A stretch of 64,000 nucleotides of DNA, taken from NCBI GenBank assembly GCA_902619615.1, contig CACNFD010000001.1:121001-185000 (forward strand), given 5' to 3'. The position numbers and the translations under genes are program-made. Below, one piece after another: positions 8,305-17,145 of this stretch. Each line of letters opens with the position of its first letter. Position 1 is the first letter of the stretch. The notes beneath the pieces were generated by a model. That model was not told the DNA's origin. It did not search any database and saw only the letters and a program-made list of their open reading frames with translations. The DNA is from an uncultured SAR116 cluster alpha proteobacterium. GTDB taxonomy: Bacteria > Pseudomonadota > Alphaproteobacteria > Puniceispirillales > Marisalimonadaceae.

Positions 8305-9177
8305 TCACATCTTATCTTTTAATTTATATTCCCGCCATGTTGTAAATAATCCTGACCCAATAACTATTAATGAACCTATAATAATCATCAAATCTAAGCT
8401 TTCAGAAAAAATTGTAACTCCAATAATTGATCCAAATACTAACTGAAGATATGAAAATGGTTGTACGACTGAAGCCTCAGCAACTTGTAATGTTTTGACC
8501 ATCATAAAATGTGAAGTTGCACTTAAAAGGCACATTATAAAAAGCCACAAATAATCATCTCTAAGAATACTATCCCATATAAAAAGACTGATTATACTCA
8601 TCGTTATAGTACCACCAATACCGGTCCAGAAAAAACTAGTTAATGCATTATCTGATTTTGAAACATATCGTGTTAAGATAAGATAAACTGCAAACATAAT
8701 TGCACCAATAATTGCAAAAACAGATCCTTCTGAAATAACATTTGTAGTTGGTCTTAAAATTATAATCACACCTATAAGTCCTATGAAGATTGCCATCCAC
8801 CTCCTCCATCCGAACTTTTCTCCAAGAAAAGGAACTGATAAACCTGCGACTATCAGTGGATAACATGCTATAATTGCGTGGGTTTCAACCAAACCTAATA
8901 AAGTGAATGTGTAAACAACTAAGCAATTGTTTAAAGAGAGAATTATCCCTCTGGAAAATTGAATGTAAGGTTGTTTTGTTTTTAAAATTTCTGATATAGG
9001 ATTTTTGATAAACATACATGCAATTATCATAACTATAGCAATAAACCAGTAACGCATCGTGACTAGTGTGAAAACATTATTATTTTCGGCAAGATATCTG
9101 GAAAATCCATCCATGCATGAAAACATGAATGTTGTAATAACCATAAGGCTTATTCCATAAAGCACATTATTTTGCAT
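8305..9177 (-). CDS. EamA/DMT-family permease
   Basis: 290 residues with ten hydrophobic helices in two homologous halves. The first half contains RYWFIAIVM and the second VQPFSYLQLVFGSIIGVTIFSE, both typical of EamA domains. DMT permeases usually export amino acids, nucleotides or small metabolites across the inner membrane. Substrate is unknown. It is 64 bases upstream of the alcohol dehydrogenase and downstream of a strong terminator, so it probably begins a new transcription unit. Confidence 0.82.
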   Translation of the reverse strand: MQNNVLYGISLMVITTFMFSCMDGFSRYLAENNNVFTLVTMRYWFIAIVMIIACMFIKNPISEILKTKQPYIQFSRGIILSLNNCLVVYTFTLLGLVETHAIIACYPLIVAGLSVPFLGEKFGWRRWMAIFIGLIGVIIILRPTTNVISEGSVFAIIGAIMFAVYLILTRYVSKSDNALTSFFWTGIGGTITMSIISLFIWDSILRDDYLWLFIMCLLSATSHFMMVKTLQVAEASVVQPFSYLQLVFGSIIGVTIFSESLDLMIIIGSLIVIGSGLFTTWREYKLKDKM

Positions 9178-9240
9178 TAAAAAAACTCAAAATGTGAGAT
9201 AAGGTTTTTTATATATTAACAAATAAAATTAATAAAAACA

Positions 9241-9270
9241 AAAAAATAGAGGCCCACAGGCCTCTATTTA
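9241..9270 (-). terminator. Rho-independent terminator for the DapA-like gene
   Basis: AAATAGAGGCC (9244-9254) and GGCCTCTATTT (9259-9269) form a perfect 11-bp stem with a four-base loop. On the minus strand the stem is followed directly by a T-rich run (9246 down to about 9231). It lies 60 bases past the stop of the minus-strand gene at 9332. Confidence 0.88.
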
Positions 9271-9331
9271 AGTAAGGAGGAATATATAATAATTACTTTG
9301 TAACACACTAAACGACATATTAAAAAAATGT

Positions 9332-10228
9332 TTAATTATTATTTAAAGAATTTTGAAGATCTAATACTTTCCTTATATGCAAGCTTGCTTCTTGTGTTTG
9401 AAATTGGTCAAAGTTCTTTATAGGTTCTCTACAGAAATTTGTATTAAAAATTTCTTCTTTTACACGCAACATTTTTGAAAATTTTATGGAAATATCTATG
9501 TGTTGATGGGTGAATGATAAAACTGGCATTATTTGGGCAAATAACGTTCTTGCATTTTCAATTTTTTTTTCTGAATATAAATTATATATTTTGTTGTAAA
9601 TAACCTCCATGGTTGATGGAATGAAAGCATGAACTCCTCTGTTCAAAGCTTCGATCATACCCATAATTGCCCATCCACCACTCAGATGTAACTGCTGATT
9701 AGTTATGTCTAAAATTTTAGTGTATTTTGGACCTGAATTAAGTACTTCTATTTTCAAACTTTTAAATTTATCTATGTTTTTAAATAATATAAGTATATCT
9801 TCATCTCTCATTCCATAATCTGTCCATGATAAATCTTGTATCATAAGATTGTCTGGGCCGTTTTCTGCAATTTCATTAAAACATTCAACTAGTTCATTCC
9901 CAAAAATATTTTCAGGTGTCTGACATAATATCCAATCAGCTCCTAATTCCTTTGCATTTCTAGATAATGTAATTCTTTCCTTTTGATTTTTAGCAGTACA
10001 ACTTACAATAATTGGTATTCTATTTTTATTATAAGTGACACATTCATTTAAAAGGATATTTTTTTCGTCAAAAGTAAGACTTGAGTTTTCTCCAGCAACT
10101 GCTCCTACAAGCATGCCAGAACATCCAGTTGCAATAGTATGATCTATTAATTTTCTTAAGCTAGGTATATCAATTTTATTTTTTTTATTAAATGGTGTAT
10201 GCAAACTCGGTATAATACCTCGCATCAT
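9332..10228 (-). CDS. Dihydrodipicolinate synthase/N-acetylneuraminate lyase family protein
   Basis: A TIM-barrel class I aldolase-like protein of 298 residues. The start MMRGIIPSLHTPF fits the family; a TTG at 10255 that overlaps the upstream csaA is possible but less natural. The Schiff-base lysine is Lys159 in the LKIEVLNSG segment. Two family landmarks differ: the GTTGE loop reads AVAGEN, and the strand that normally carries the catalytic YNxP tyrosine reads MIQDLS. True DapA activity is therefore unlikely. A different keto-acid lyase or dehydratase role is more plausible. Confidence 0.78.
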   Translation of the reverse strand: MMRGIIPSLHTPFNKKNKIDIPSLRKLIDHTIATGCSGMLVGAVAGENSSLTFDEKNILLNECVTYNKNRIPIIVSCTAKNQKERITLSRNAKELGADWILCQTPENIFGNELVECFNEIAENGPDNLMIQDLSWTDYGMRDEDILILFKNIDKFKSLKIEVLNSGPKYTKILDITNQQLHLSGGWAIMGMIEALNRGVHAFIPSTMEVIYNKIYNLYSEKKIENARTLFAQIMPVLSFTHQHIDISIKFSKMLRVKEEIFNTNFCREPIKNFDQFQTQEASLHIRKVLDLQNSLNNN

Positions 10229-10247
10229 TGAAATATCTTTTTTTACT

Positions 10248-10595
10248 TCAGCCAATTAATGTACCGTTTTCAAGTTTGACATCAGGACATATTAAATGCA
10301 CGTCATTTCCAGAAATTGCACCAAGTACAAGAACTTCGGAATTAAAACCAGCAATTTTTTTTGAAGGTAAGTTACAAACAGCTACAACCTGTCTATTTAC
10401 CAGTTCTTCTAATGTATAATTAGTAATCTGAGCAGAAGTTTGTTTTGTACCAATAACTTTACCAAAATCAATTTTTAAAATATATGCTGGTTTTTTTGCT
10501 TTTGTATTCTGTGAAGCTTCTAAAATAGTTCCTAAAACAATATTTAACTTTGTAAAATCATTAATAGAAATTTGTTCTTTATTTGATGAATCCAT
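10248..10595 (-). CDS. csaA: CsaA-like tRNA-binding-domain chaperone
   Basis: 115 residues forming one OB-fold of the tRNA-binding (EMAP-II/CsaA) type. The KPAYILKIDFG, SAQITNYTLEELVNRQVVAVCNL and SEVLVLGAIS segments match CsaA along its full length. CsaA proteins are dimeric, bind tRNA or unfolded proteins and were linked to secretion in Bacillus. It abuts the bactofilin gene (stop at 10595 meets its start) and precedes the DapA-like gene. Confidence 0.85.
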   Translation of the reverse strand: MDSSNKEQISINDFTKLNIVLGTILEASQNTKAKKPAYILKIDFGKVIGTKQTSAQITNYTLEELVNRQVVAVCNLPSKKIAGFNSEVLVLGAISGNDVHLICPDVKLENGTLIG

Positions 10596-10948
10596 TATTT
10601 AATTTTTTTATTTAATTTTACTAAGTTTTCCATTTTAGACATATTTTGAACCATTTGAGATTTTAATATGCCACCCGAATCTATAATGATACTTCTATAA
10701 AAAACGTCACCGTCTACTATCCCAGTTGCTTTTATATGTAGATTCTCTGTTTCAATATCGGCATTCATTTCTCCTTCGACAAAAACGTTTTCAGCTGATA
10801 CAGCTCCATTAAAGACACCCGTTTTTTTTATAAATAAGTCTTTCACTTTGAGAGAACCGTTAAAATTCCCCAAAAGCTCCATATCAGTTAACCCAGAATA
10901 AGATCCCTTAAATGATGCGTTTTTTGCTATTCTAATTAATTTATTCAA
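10595..10948 (-). CDS. Bactofilin-family polymer-forming protein
   Basis: 117 residues built of short beta-helix repeats with a regular pattern of alternating hydrophobic and Gly residues (ASFKGSYSG, GNFNGSLKV, GVFNGAVSA, GEMNADIET, GIVDGDVFY). This is the DUF583/bactofilin core, whose members polymerise without nucleotide and scaffold cell-shape or envelope enzymes. No ATG is in frame at the N-terminus; the start is TTG at 10948, with a GGA about ten bases upstream. A TATAAT-like box at 10982-10987 (minus strand) may be its promoter. Confidence 0.8.
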   Translation of the reverse strand: MNKLIRIAKNASFKGSYSGLTDMELLGNFNGSLKVKDLFIKKTGVFNGAVSAENVFVEGEMNADIETENLHIKATGIVDGDVFYRSIIIDSGGILKSQMVQNMSKMENLVKLNKKIK

Positions 10949-11007
10949 TTTATTTTTCCAACTAGCTTGTATACTCTGGAGATTATACCGAAATAAATCA
11001 ACTTTAA

Positions 11008-11376
11008 TTAATTTTTTTGGTCATTATTTCCAATACATTTTAAAATAATATTTTTTGTAAAAATTTCATTATAATTATTATTTATAGATCTTAAATTAGC
11101 ATTGAATGCTAATGATTTGTCTTTAATTATAAATACATAATTAAGTATTGGATTTTCATCAGTTGATACCTTACTGATAGCCATTAAAGCTATCTTTGAA
11201 TTCTCTACAATTTTGTATTCGACTGGCTCACCCTTTTGATCTTCATATTTTAACAAGTCATCCTTTACAGTCATTTTAGACAAATGGCCATGTTTTTTGT
11301 CTATGCATGAGTATTCAAGAGCATAACTACTAGAGGAGAAATATAATAAAAAAAGTATAGAATAAAAAATTTTCAT
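11008..11376 (-). CDS. Secreted protein of unknown function
   Basis: 122 residues from the ATG at 11376, which has GGAAAG four bases upstream. An ATG eleven codons earlier would place charged residues before the signal peptide and was rejected. Residues 1-20 are a signal peptide (MKIFYSILFLLYF...SYA). The mature part begins LEYSCIDKKHG and has two cysteines likely to pair (in YSC and LKC near the end). No family recognised; probably a small periplasmic protein. Confidence 0.6.
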   Translation of the reverse strand: MKIFYSILFLLYFSSSSYALEYSCIDKKHGHLSKMTVKDDLLKYEDQKGEPVEYKIVENSKIALMAISKVSTDENPILNYVFIIKDKSLAFNANLRSINNNYNEIFTKNIILKCIGNNDQKN

Positions 11377-11475
11377 TAAACTTTCCATATTTAATCTAAA
11401 TTGGTACAACCTATTTAATGTTACAGAAAAATATTTTATAATTTTTTTAAATAAATTTACAAAAAATTAAAAAGA

Positions 11476-11613
11476 ATGAATAGCAAAAATTTATTATTAA
11501 TTGTCTTTTGGGGTCTAGCTTTTATAGTAATTACCTGGTCACTACCTTTTTTAGCTAGAGAAAATCAAATTTTTAGTAGTATTTTGTCATACTGTATATC
11601 AATTATAAAGTGA
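11476..11613 (+). CDS. Small single-pass membrane protein, 45 aa
   Basis: An ORF from ATG 11476 to TGA 11613 encodes 45 residues: MNSKNLLLIV, a hydrophobic helix to about residue 26, then a short polar tail and a second hydrophobic end. It sits 54 bases upstream of the Sco gene on the same strand in an otherwise unexplained gap. Small membrane proteins are common in oxidase-assembly loci, but no family is recognised and the ribosome binding site is weak. Confidence 0.35.
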   Translation: MNSKNLLLIVFWGLAFIVITWSLPFLARENQIFSSILSYCISIIK

Positions 11614-11667
11614 CAAACTTTCAAAAAAATGTAATAGGAAGTGTTTAAAATTACAAATTGAATTCCA

Positions 11668-12276
11668 ATGAATTTTGCGAAAAAAAAAATTATCTTACTT
11701 TCATCAATAATTATTTCTTTCATTATTATTTTATTTTTGACTTTTATTTTCGCAGAATATCTATCACGTAAAAATTCTCCTCAAAAAATGTCACAGATAA
11801 TCGATAAAGTTCATTTAATTGATCATCATGGGAAACCATTTAAAAGTAGCACTCTAAAAAATAAACCCTCATTGTTATTTTTTGGGTTTACAAATTGTCC
11901 AGAGATTTGCCCTACAACACTTGCAGATTTGTCAGAATTTACCAGAGAAGTAACTTTAACCGTTGATGAAATAAATATAATTTTTGTTACTTTAGACCCC
12001 AAAAGAGATAGTGCAAAACATCTCAAAGACTATATCCAATATTTTGATGGTAATATTATTGGTGTTACAGGTGATAAAATTGAAATAAAAAAATTTGCAG
12101 AGAATTGGGGAGTCTTTTATGAAACTGTCAAAACTTCAAATAATAATTATACTCTTAACCATACTGCAACTGTATTCATGATTGATGAATTAGGAAATTT
12201 TAGAGGAACAATATCCTGGAGTGAAAATGATACTTCTATAATTCAAAAAATTAATAATTTGAGAAAACTTAATTAA
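11668..12276 (+). CDS. Sco1/SenC-family copper chaperone
   Basis: 202 residues: an N-terminal membrane anchor (8-30), then a thioredoxin fold. The copper-binding motif CPEICP places Cys77 and Cys81, and the third ligand His165 is in the YTLNHTATVF segment. The LDPKRDS segment is also typical. Sco proteins deliver copper to the CuA site of cytochrome c oxidase or keep it reduced, on the periplasmic side of the inner membrane. No oxidase genes are nearby. Its 3' end overlaps the convergent modA end by eight bases. Confidence 0.92.
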   Translation: MNFAKKKIILLSSIIISFIIILFLTFIFAEYLSRKNSPQKMSQIIDKVHLIDHHGKPFKSSTLKNKPSLLFFGFTNCPEICPTTLADLSEFTREVTLTVDEINIIFVTLDPKRDSAKHLKDYIQYFDGNIIGVTGDKIEIKKFAENWGVFYETVKTSNNNYTLNHTATVFMIDELGNFRGTISWSENDTSIIQKINNLRKLN

Positions 12277-13048
12277 CGATATACCCTAGACTAATTAATT
12301 TATCCTTAACTCTATCTGAAGATAAAAATTTTAAAAACATCCTTGCCTTTAATTTTTTATCTCCATTTTTTAGTAGAATTGCATCTTGTTTTAAAGGAGA
12401 GTATAAATTCTGAGGTATATCCCAAACTTTACCTTTATTATTTTTAATAACAAAATCAGATTTCGATATAAAACCTATATCTAAATTACCATAATAATTC
12501 ATGAGAAAAACTTGATTAACATTTTTACTTAAAACAATTTTTTTTTCTAATATATTAAAAATTTTCAAAGATTTTAATACTTCCTTAGCAGCCAATCCAT
12601 AGGGCACATATCTTGGATTTCCTAATCCAATAAATTTAATTTTCTTAGATAAAATTATATTTGGAAATGTAAAGTTAAAGAGATCCTTATTTGTACTAAA
12701 CAAGAGTAATTTTCCCGTTGCGTAGGTAAATCGTGTTCCTTTAATTCCTTTACTAGTATTCTCAAGTTTTTTTGGAAGTTCTTGATTAGCTGAAAGAAAA
12801 ATATCTAAAGGAGCCCCATTTATGATCTGAGAGTATAAACTTCCACTAGAGCCACTTGAAAGAAAAATTTCAGTATTATTCTCATTTTCGAAGATTTTTT
12901 TTATAAAATTTATAGGCATTAGAAAGTTTGAAGCTACACCTATATGGATTTCTGTTGCAAGCAAATTTTTATTAGGAAAACCTACCAAAAATATCAAAAT
13001 ATATGACGCAGTAAAAACTATTTTTATTTTTTTTATAAAAGTATACAT
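12269..13048 (-). CDS. modA: Molybdate-type ABC transporter periplasmic binding protein (ModA)
   Basis: 259 residues with a signal peptide (to about residue 31, ending LLA). The mature protein starts EIHIGVASNF and has SSGSSGSLYSQI and INGAPLDIFLSAN segments, which carry the serines that bind the oxyanion in ModA proteins, and a late GNLDIGFISKSD segment. It would capture molybdate or tungstate. No modB permease or modC ATPase is in the window, so the binding protein is an orphan here. The next genes upstream on this strand are a small membrane protein and a MOSC protein, giving a loose molybdenum theme. Confidence 0.85.
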   Translation of the reverse strand: MYTFIKKIKIVFTASYILIFLVGFPNKNLLATEIHIGVASNFLMPINFIKKIFENENNTEIFLSSGSSGSLYSQIINGAPLDIFLSANQELPKKLENTSKGIKGTRFTYATGKLLLFSTNKDLFNFTFPNIILSKKIKFIGLGNPRYVPYGLAAKEVLKSLKIFNILEKKIVLSKNVNQVFLMNYYGNLDIGFISKSDFVIKNNKGKVWDIPQNLYSPLKQDAILLKNGDKKLKARMFLKFLSSDRVKDKLISLGYIVN

Positions 13049-13052
13049 TAAA

Positions 13053-13316
13053 TTAATTAAACAGTGAGACTAAATAATAAATAAAAAATATTAGCATTGA
13101 TAATGATAAAATAAAAATTACAAAAATTGTTTGCACATAATCTTTAATTAATACTGTAATAAATTGTTTTGTTTCTTTAAATCCAAAGAAAAGCAAACAA
13201 AACACAAGTGAAATGGGAAAGGTCAAAAAAAATAGTGTTGAAAAAAACCAGAATTTTATAAAACCCATTTCTTTAAATCTATTTTTTTCTTGAATTGATT
13301 TGATTTCATTCTCCAT
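13053..13316 (-). CDS. Small two-helix membrane protein
   Basis: 87 residues from ATG 13316 (a TTG four codons upstream at 13328 is an alternative). The N-terminus is polar and charged (about 20 residues), followed by two membrane helices near 23-45 and 60-85. It lies four bases from modA and 23 bases from the MOSC gene, all on the minus strand, so it probably belongs to the same transcript. It is too small and too hydrophobic to be a ModB permease. No family recognised. Confidence 0.6.
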   Translation of the reverse strand: MENEIKSIQEKNRFKEMGFIKFWFFSTLFFLTFPISLVFCLLFFGFKETKQFITVLIKDYVQTIFVIFILSLSMLIFFIYYLVSLFN

Positions 13317-13351
13317 AGAGGTTTTCAAGAAATTTTATAAGTGGGAAAAAA

Positions 13352-14131
13352 TTAATTTATAATAAGCTCGTCGTTTACTGAAATAATTCCAGTTTTTTTA
13401 ACCTTTGCATAAACTCCTAAATCTAAGTGACCGAAATGATTTTTAATTTCATGAGGTATGTTTATATCTCTGAGAGCAGTTTCTGGATTTACATTTGTTG
13501 CTGCACATCTTTGGGTTCTTTTAAAAACTTCTAAAACAGTTTCACCAATTTTAATTTTTTTACCAACCCAATCAAATTCTTTCCAAGGATCAATGTCATC
13601 AATCAATAAATTCGCTCTAAATCTAGATGGATCAATTTTTTTACCTATTTTTTTTTCAAGGTCATAGATTGTATTCATGTTAATAATAGATATAACTCTA
13701 TCTGGAAGATCTGAAAATGAGTGTTTAAAGTCTTTATTATTTTCACTTTTCGTTCCTTGTACTAACATTGGCTTATTTTTTTCACCTAAATCTAGATGTT
13801 TCTGAAAAAAAATCTCAACTTTGTGACGGTTCATATCATTATCCATAATTTCGTCTAGAACTGTTTCTTCTTTAATTTTTATAATTAATCTTTTTAATTT
13901 GTGATCAAATGTTGTCTTCAATTCTGCTAATTTGTCATCTTGAACAAGAGCTAAAAAATTAGTTTTTCGTAAATATACAGGATTTTTCTCATCAAATAAA
14001 ACATGTGATTTAGCAAATGCAAATTCCCTATCGCCTGGTAAAACTTGATTTTCTTCTAATAAAATTTTATTAATATTTTCCCCTGAAAGACCTTTTATTG
14101 GGAATCTTGTTATTTTCTTCAATATAGGCAT
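13352..14131 (-). CDS. MOSC-domain protein (YcbX/mARC-like)
   Basis: 259 residues. The N-terminal beta-barrel starts with the KKITRFPIKGLSGE segment. The C-terminal MOSC domain contains FRANLLIDD, WVGKKIKIG and the QRCAATNVNP segment, whose cysteine is the expected sulfur ligand to the molybdenum cofactor. Such proteins reduce N-hydroxylated compounds or handle Moco sulfur. Unlike E. coli YcbX it has no C-terminal 2Fe-2S domain, so electrons must come from a separate protein. Its adjacency to an orphan modA is consistent with molybdenum use. Confidence 0.83.
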   Translation of the reverse strand: MPILKKITRFPIKGLSGENINKILLEENQVLPGDREFAFAKSHVLFDEKNPVYLRKTNFLALVQDDKLAELKTTFDHKLKRLIIKIKEETVLDEIMDNDMNRHKVEIFFQKHLDLGEKNKPMLVQGTKSENNKDFKHSFSDLPDRVISIINMNTIYDLEKKIGKKIDPSRFRANLLIDDIDPWKEFDWVGKKIKIGETVLEVFKRTQRCAATNVNPETALRDINIPHEIKNHFGHLDLGVYAKVKKTGIISVNDELIIN

Positions 14132-14202
14132 TTTTTAATTTTTATAATATTAAAATAAAAATTTTATATGTTTTAAGAATTCATTTAAATGACTAAATTA
14201 TA

Positions 14203-14625
14203 TTAAGATGCAGTTTCAAATAGCACCTCAGGATTTGACATTGTTTTAATTTCAAGAACATTACCATTAGGATCTTCAACAAAAAATGTTTCTTGTTCAA
14301 ATTTAGAGCCTATAAACCTTCTATACGGTTTATCAAAATAATCTATATCACTTGATTCTATTCTTTTTTTTACTTCTTCAAAATCATTTTCTTCTAGATG
14401 CACTCCAAAATGAGGTACACAAACGTCACCCATATCAACATCGTGTCTCTCTCTAAATTGTTTTGACTTGGTTTCGTGTAATGTTAGTTCATTTCCCCAA
14501 AAATTAACATCAATCCAACGACCTTCTTCCTGATTTCCAGTTTTACAACCTAATATGTCACAGTAGAATTTTAATGCAGTTTTAATATTTCCAGCGGGTA
14601 TTGCTAGATGAAAACAGTTAGTCAT
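14203..14625 (-). CDS. VOC-family (glyoxalase/dioxygenase) protein
   Basis: 140 residues with the paired beta-alpha-beta-beta-beta repeats of the vicinal oxygen chelate fold. Likely metal ligands are His6 in the CFHLAI strand, the His in VPHFGVHL and the Glu in GNVLEIKT near the C-terminus. The FFVEDPNGN segment is characteristic. Members isomerise, cleave or epimerise diverse substrates; the reaction is not readable from sequence. It stands alone between the MOSC and pseudoazurin genes. Confidence 0.8.
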   Translation of the reverse strand: MTNCFHLAIPAGNIKTALKFYCDILGCKTGNQEEGRWIDVNFWGNELTLHETKSKQFRERHDVDMGDVCVPHFGVHLEENDFEEVKKRIESSDIDYFDKPYRRFIGSKFEQETFFVEDPNGNVLEIKTMSNPEVLFETAS

Positions 14626-14735
14626 TGTTTATCTCCTAATATAAAAATTTAAGTTTAACAAGGTTCCAATATCGCAATTACATAGCAATCTTTTGTTAGT
14701 ATTTATAATATTTAATAAGTATGAATAAGTCAAAA

Positions 14736-15173
14736 CTAGCTTATAGACTTCAAGAGTTTTTTTAATAATTTTTTTGATTTACCATAAACTTTAACTTTTT
14801 TAATTTTATCTAAGTTACTTTTATCATCTCCAACAACAACTAAGCCTATCATGCCCATAGCTTTATGGGGAGTACATTGATATAAATATATACCAGGTAT
14901 AGTAAATTTAAAATTTGCATCTTTACTTATTTTTGATTTGAATTTAGACACCCCTTTTGGCATGCCAATAAATTCTACATTGTGACCTTTATCTACAGAC
15001 TTCCAAGTTACTTCATCATTAACTTTAATAGATATAACTTTTTCAGAATAAACCATTTTTTCTTTCCCAAGCTTATTTAACATATCAATAGTATGATTTT
15101 CTGCATGAGCAAAACTTGAAACCAATAAATATAAGAACACCGATAGAATAGAAACTGATTTAGTTATAGTCAT
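14736..15173 (-). CDS. Pseudoazurin (type 1 blue copper electron carrier)
   Basis: 145 residues with a signal peptide ending AHA at residue 24. The type 1 copper ligands are His64 (KGHNVE), Cys100, His103 and Met108 (CTPHKAMGM), with the same spacing as characterised pseudoazurins. After the VVVGD strand a Lys-rich tail follows, as in pseudoazurins. The protein shuttles electrons in the periplasm, classically to nitrite or nitrous oxide reductase; neither is in this window, so another cupredoxin or oxidase partner is likely. Confidence 0.92.
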   Translation of the reverse strand: MTITKSVSILSVFLYLLVSSFAHAENHTIDMLNKLGKEKMVYSEKVISIKVNDEVTWKSVDKGHNVEFIGMPKGVSKFKSKISKDANFKFTIPGIYLYQCTPHKAMGMIGLVVVGDDKSNLDKIKKVKVYGKSKKLLKKLLKSIS

Positions 15174-15294
15174 TTTTTTCCTCTTAATAATTTTGATATA
15201 TATAAGTATTTAGATCTTAATTTTAAACCCATATTATAAAAATTAAAGAAGATAATAATGTAGAAAAATTTAAATATACAATTTGTGAAAAAAT

Positions 15295-15466
15295 ATGGAT
15301 GAAATTAAATTCATAAAAAGAGGTAATTCTAAAAATTGCTTGTCTCTGATTAATTTACTTTGTAAATAAAGTAGTATTATTAGAAAACACTGACCATTAT
15401 GTGACAGTAGAAAATCTTAGTAGGTTAATAAAATCAGAACTTCATTTCAGAAAGCAGAACAGCTAG
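15295..15466 (+). pseudogene. Decayed N-terminus of a GNAT-like acetyltransferase
   Basis: Two short plus-strand frames join across a one-base frameshift near 15365. The first reads MDEIKFIKRGNSKNCLSLINLLCK-stop (a broken copy is implied), the second continues VVLLENTDHYVTVENLSRLIKSE to a stop at 15464. The combined pattern, an IxxG/A..D-like start, a helix and a (V/T)E(E/N)LxxxL helix, resembles the first 60 residues of GNAT acetyltransferases. The acetyl-CoA-binding motif is missing. The end overlaps the convergent DUF4387 gene. The identification rests on short sequence. Confidence 0.35.
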
Positions 15467-15733
15467 TTGGGCACCATGCATGTCTCTATCAAAAATGTCT
15501 CCTTGTATTATCTTTCTAGGAAAAGAAAATTTAATTACATTTAAATTATCAATCTCAAATCTCTTCAAATCTTGTTCACTTATCATAAGTAAACTTGAAA
15601 TTTTTGAATTTTTTAATTTATTGCAAACATCCTTATATATCTTTTTATCTTCACAAAATATATCAATAGTAATCCAAAAAGGTCCTGCGTTCTTGGATCT
15701 TATTTTTTTTACTTTTTCACCTAAAGTTGACAC
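15434..15733 (-). CDS. DUF4387 protein, partner of AtuA-family gene
   Basis: 99 residues starting at a GTG (15733), one base after the stop of the upstream gene and preceded by AGAGG. This start was preferred over ATG codons at 15781 and 15766, which lie inside that gene. VKKIRSKNAGPFWITIDI, a central KFSFPR segment and DRDMHGAQLAVLL match DUF4387. The family is regularly found next to or fused to AtuA/DUF1446 proteins, which is the case here. Its biochemical role is unknown, though the context points to carboxylate or acyl-CoA catabolism. Confidence 0.8.
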   Translation of the reverse strand: MSTLGEKVKKIRSKNAGPFWITIDIFCEDKKIYKDVCNKLKNSKISSLLMISEQDLKRFEIDNLNVIKFSFPRKIIQGDIFDRDMHGAQLAVLLSEMKF

Positions 15734-15734
15734 G

Positions 15735-17089
15735 TTATACCTCTGAAATTTGAATTTGAAATGCATCCATTGGGTCCTCAAATTCTAAAATATGGTTCAA
15801 TGCAAATTCATAAACGCACCCCCTATCTGAATGAACTGGAGAAAATGGAAACGCAAAGGTAGGGAGTTCTTCATTAAAAGAAAGTGGAAAATGTAATAAA
15901 AATGGATTTATTAATTTTGCTATTTCGGTGGATATTTTATTTTTTGATGTGATTAAACACAAAACACCTACTTCAACTGGACTTCCTAGATTTTTTTCTA
16001 ACTCTCCCAAGATTGAATTAAGTCCTATATGTCTAAATTCAAGTGAATATTCAGAAGAATTTATATACATTCTTTCATTAATTTCTTTTTTTAAAAATTT
16101 TGATAACTTATCTGTCCATTTTTTTATATTTTTCACATAATTATTATCTCTTAATAATACTAATAAAGAAGTTTGATATCCTGAAATCTTAGCTCCTTCT
16201 AACTTAACACTATAATTTTTTGATGAATTCCAGGTTGCACCCTCAACTCGGACCTTTTTTTATTAATATTATAATAATTTGAATAAGTTACATCCAAATA
16301 TCCTCCTGGTTCATGTAAAATATAAGGATCAGCATTTTCATAAAGCATGTGGGCGGCAACAGTTTCAGAAGTGCAGAATGCATTTTTAGACATTGGCTCA
16401 ATAGTAAATCCAGCTTTATCAAATTCTACCATCACAATACCAGATGTAGGGTTTGTTGAACATAGCGCGCCGCACTCAGCAACTTTAGCTCCATGCCAAG
16501 AAGACCCAAGATTAGCCCCCATCATTAATGGCAAAGCTGAAATAATTGCAGTATCAGTTGTTCTGCCAGCAAGTATAATATCAGCCCCTGTATTGATACA
16601 CTCTTGTATTTGTTCAGCACCTGCAAGCGCGACTATATTTGTCATTTCGTCAATTACTTTATTATTTAGCTTAGGGGCGGGATTTAATGAAAGAATTTTA
16701 TTTAATTTAAAACTTTTTTTAATATAGTTTTTTTCTTGATCACAATATAATTTTGCAATTTTTAAATGTTGATTTAACTCCTCAGCTAATTCAATTGTAA
16801 TATTCTCCATCCAGTCAACCATTCCGTTAGTTCCACATGTGCCACAAGAACCAATAACCAGTGGCACATTGGCTTTTTCTCTAGCTAACATAAGACTTTT
16901 CCATTCTGCTTTTATAGCAGCACGTGAATACTTTGATGTCCCCGAACCTAGAGAAAATGGACCACTATCTGTAGAGCCTCCATCAATACTAATTATATCG
17001 GGATTATTTTCAATGCCATGCTTTAGAGCTTCTAAGTCAAAACCTAAACCCAGAACTCCTGAAGGAACTAATACTTTAATAGGTATCAT
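15735..17089 (-). pseudogene. AtuA/DUF1446-family protein split by a frameshift at an A7 run
   Basis: Residues 1-278 (from ATG 17089) are in one frame: LVPSGVLGLGFD, a SIDGGSTDSGP loop, GSCGTCGTNGMVDW and LAGRTTDTA are typical of DUF1446. At a run of seven A (minus strand, 16255-16261) the frame is lost, and the protein would end at 16199. Reading on in the -1 frame gives VRVEGATWNSSKNY, KLEGAKISGYQ and further homologous sequence through SPVHSDRGCVYEFALNHI to a stop at 15735. One additional A restores a single frame of 451 codons. It could be a real mutation, slippage, or an assembly error in a homopolymer. AtuA proteins act in acyclic terpene and related catabolism; the exact reaction is unknown. 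Confidence 0.85.
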
Positions 17090-17145
17090 TTTATAACTAT
17101 AAATATATTTTATTAATTTTAAACTTACATTTATCTATAATTATT

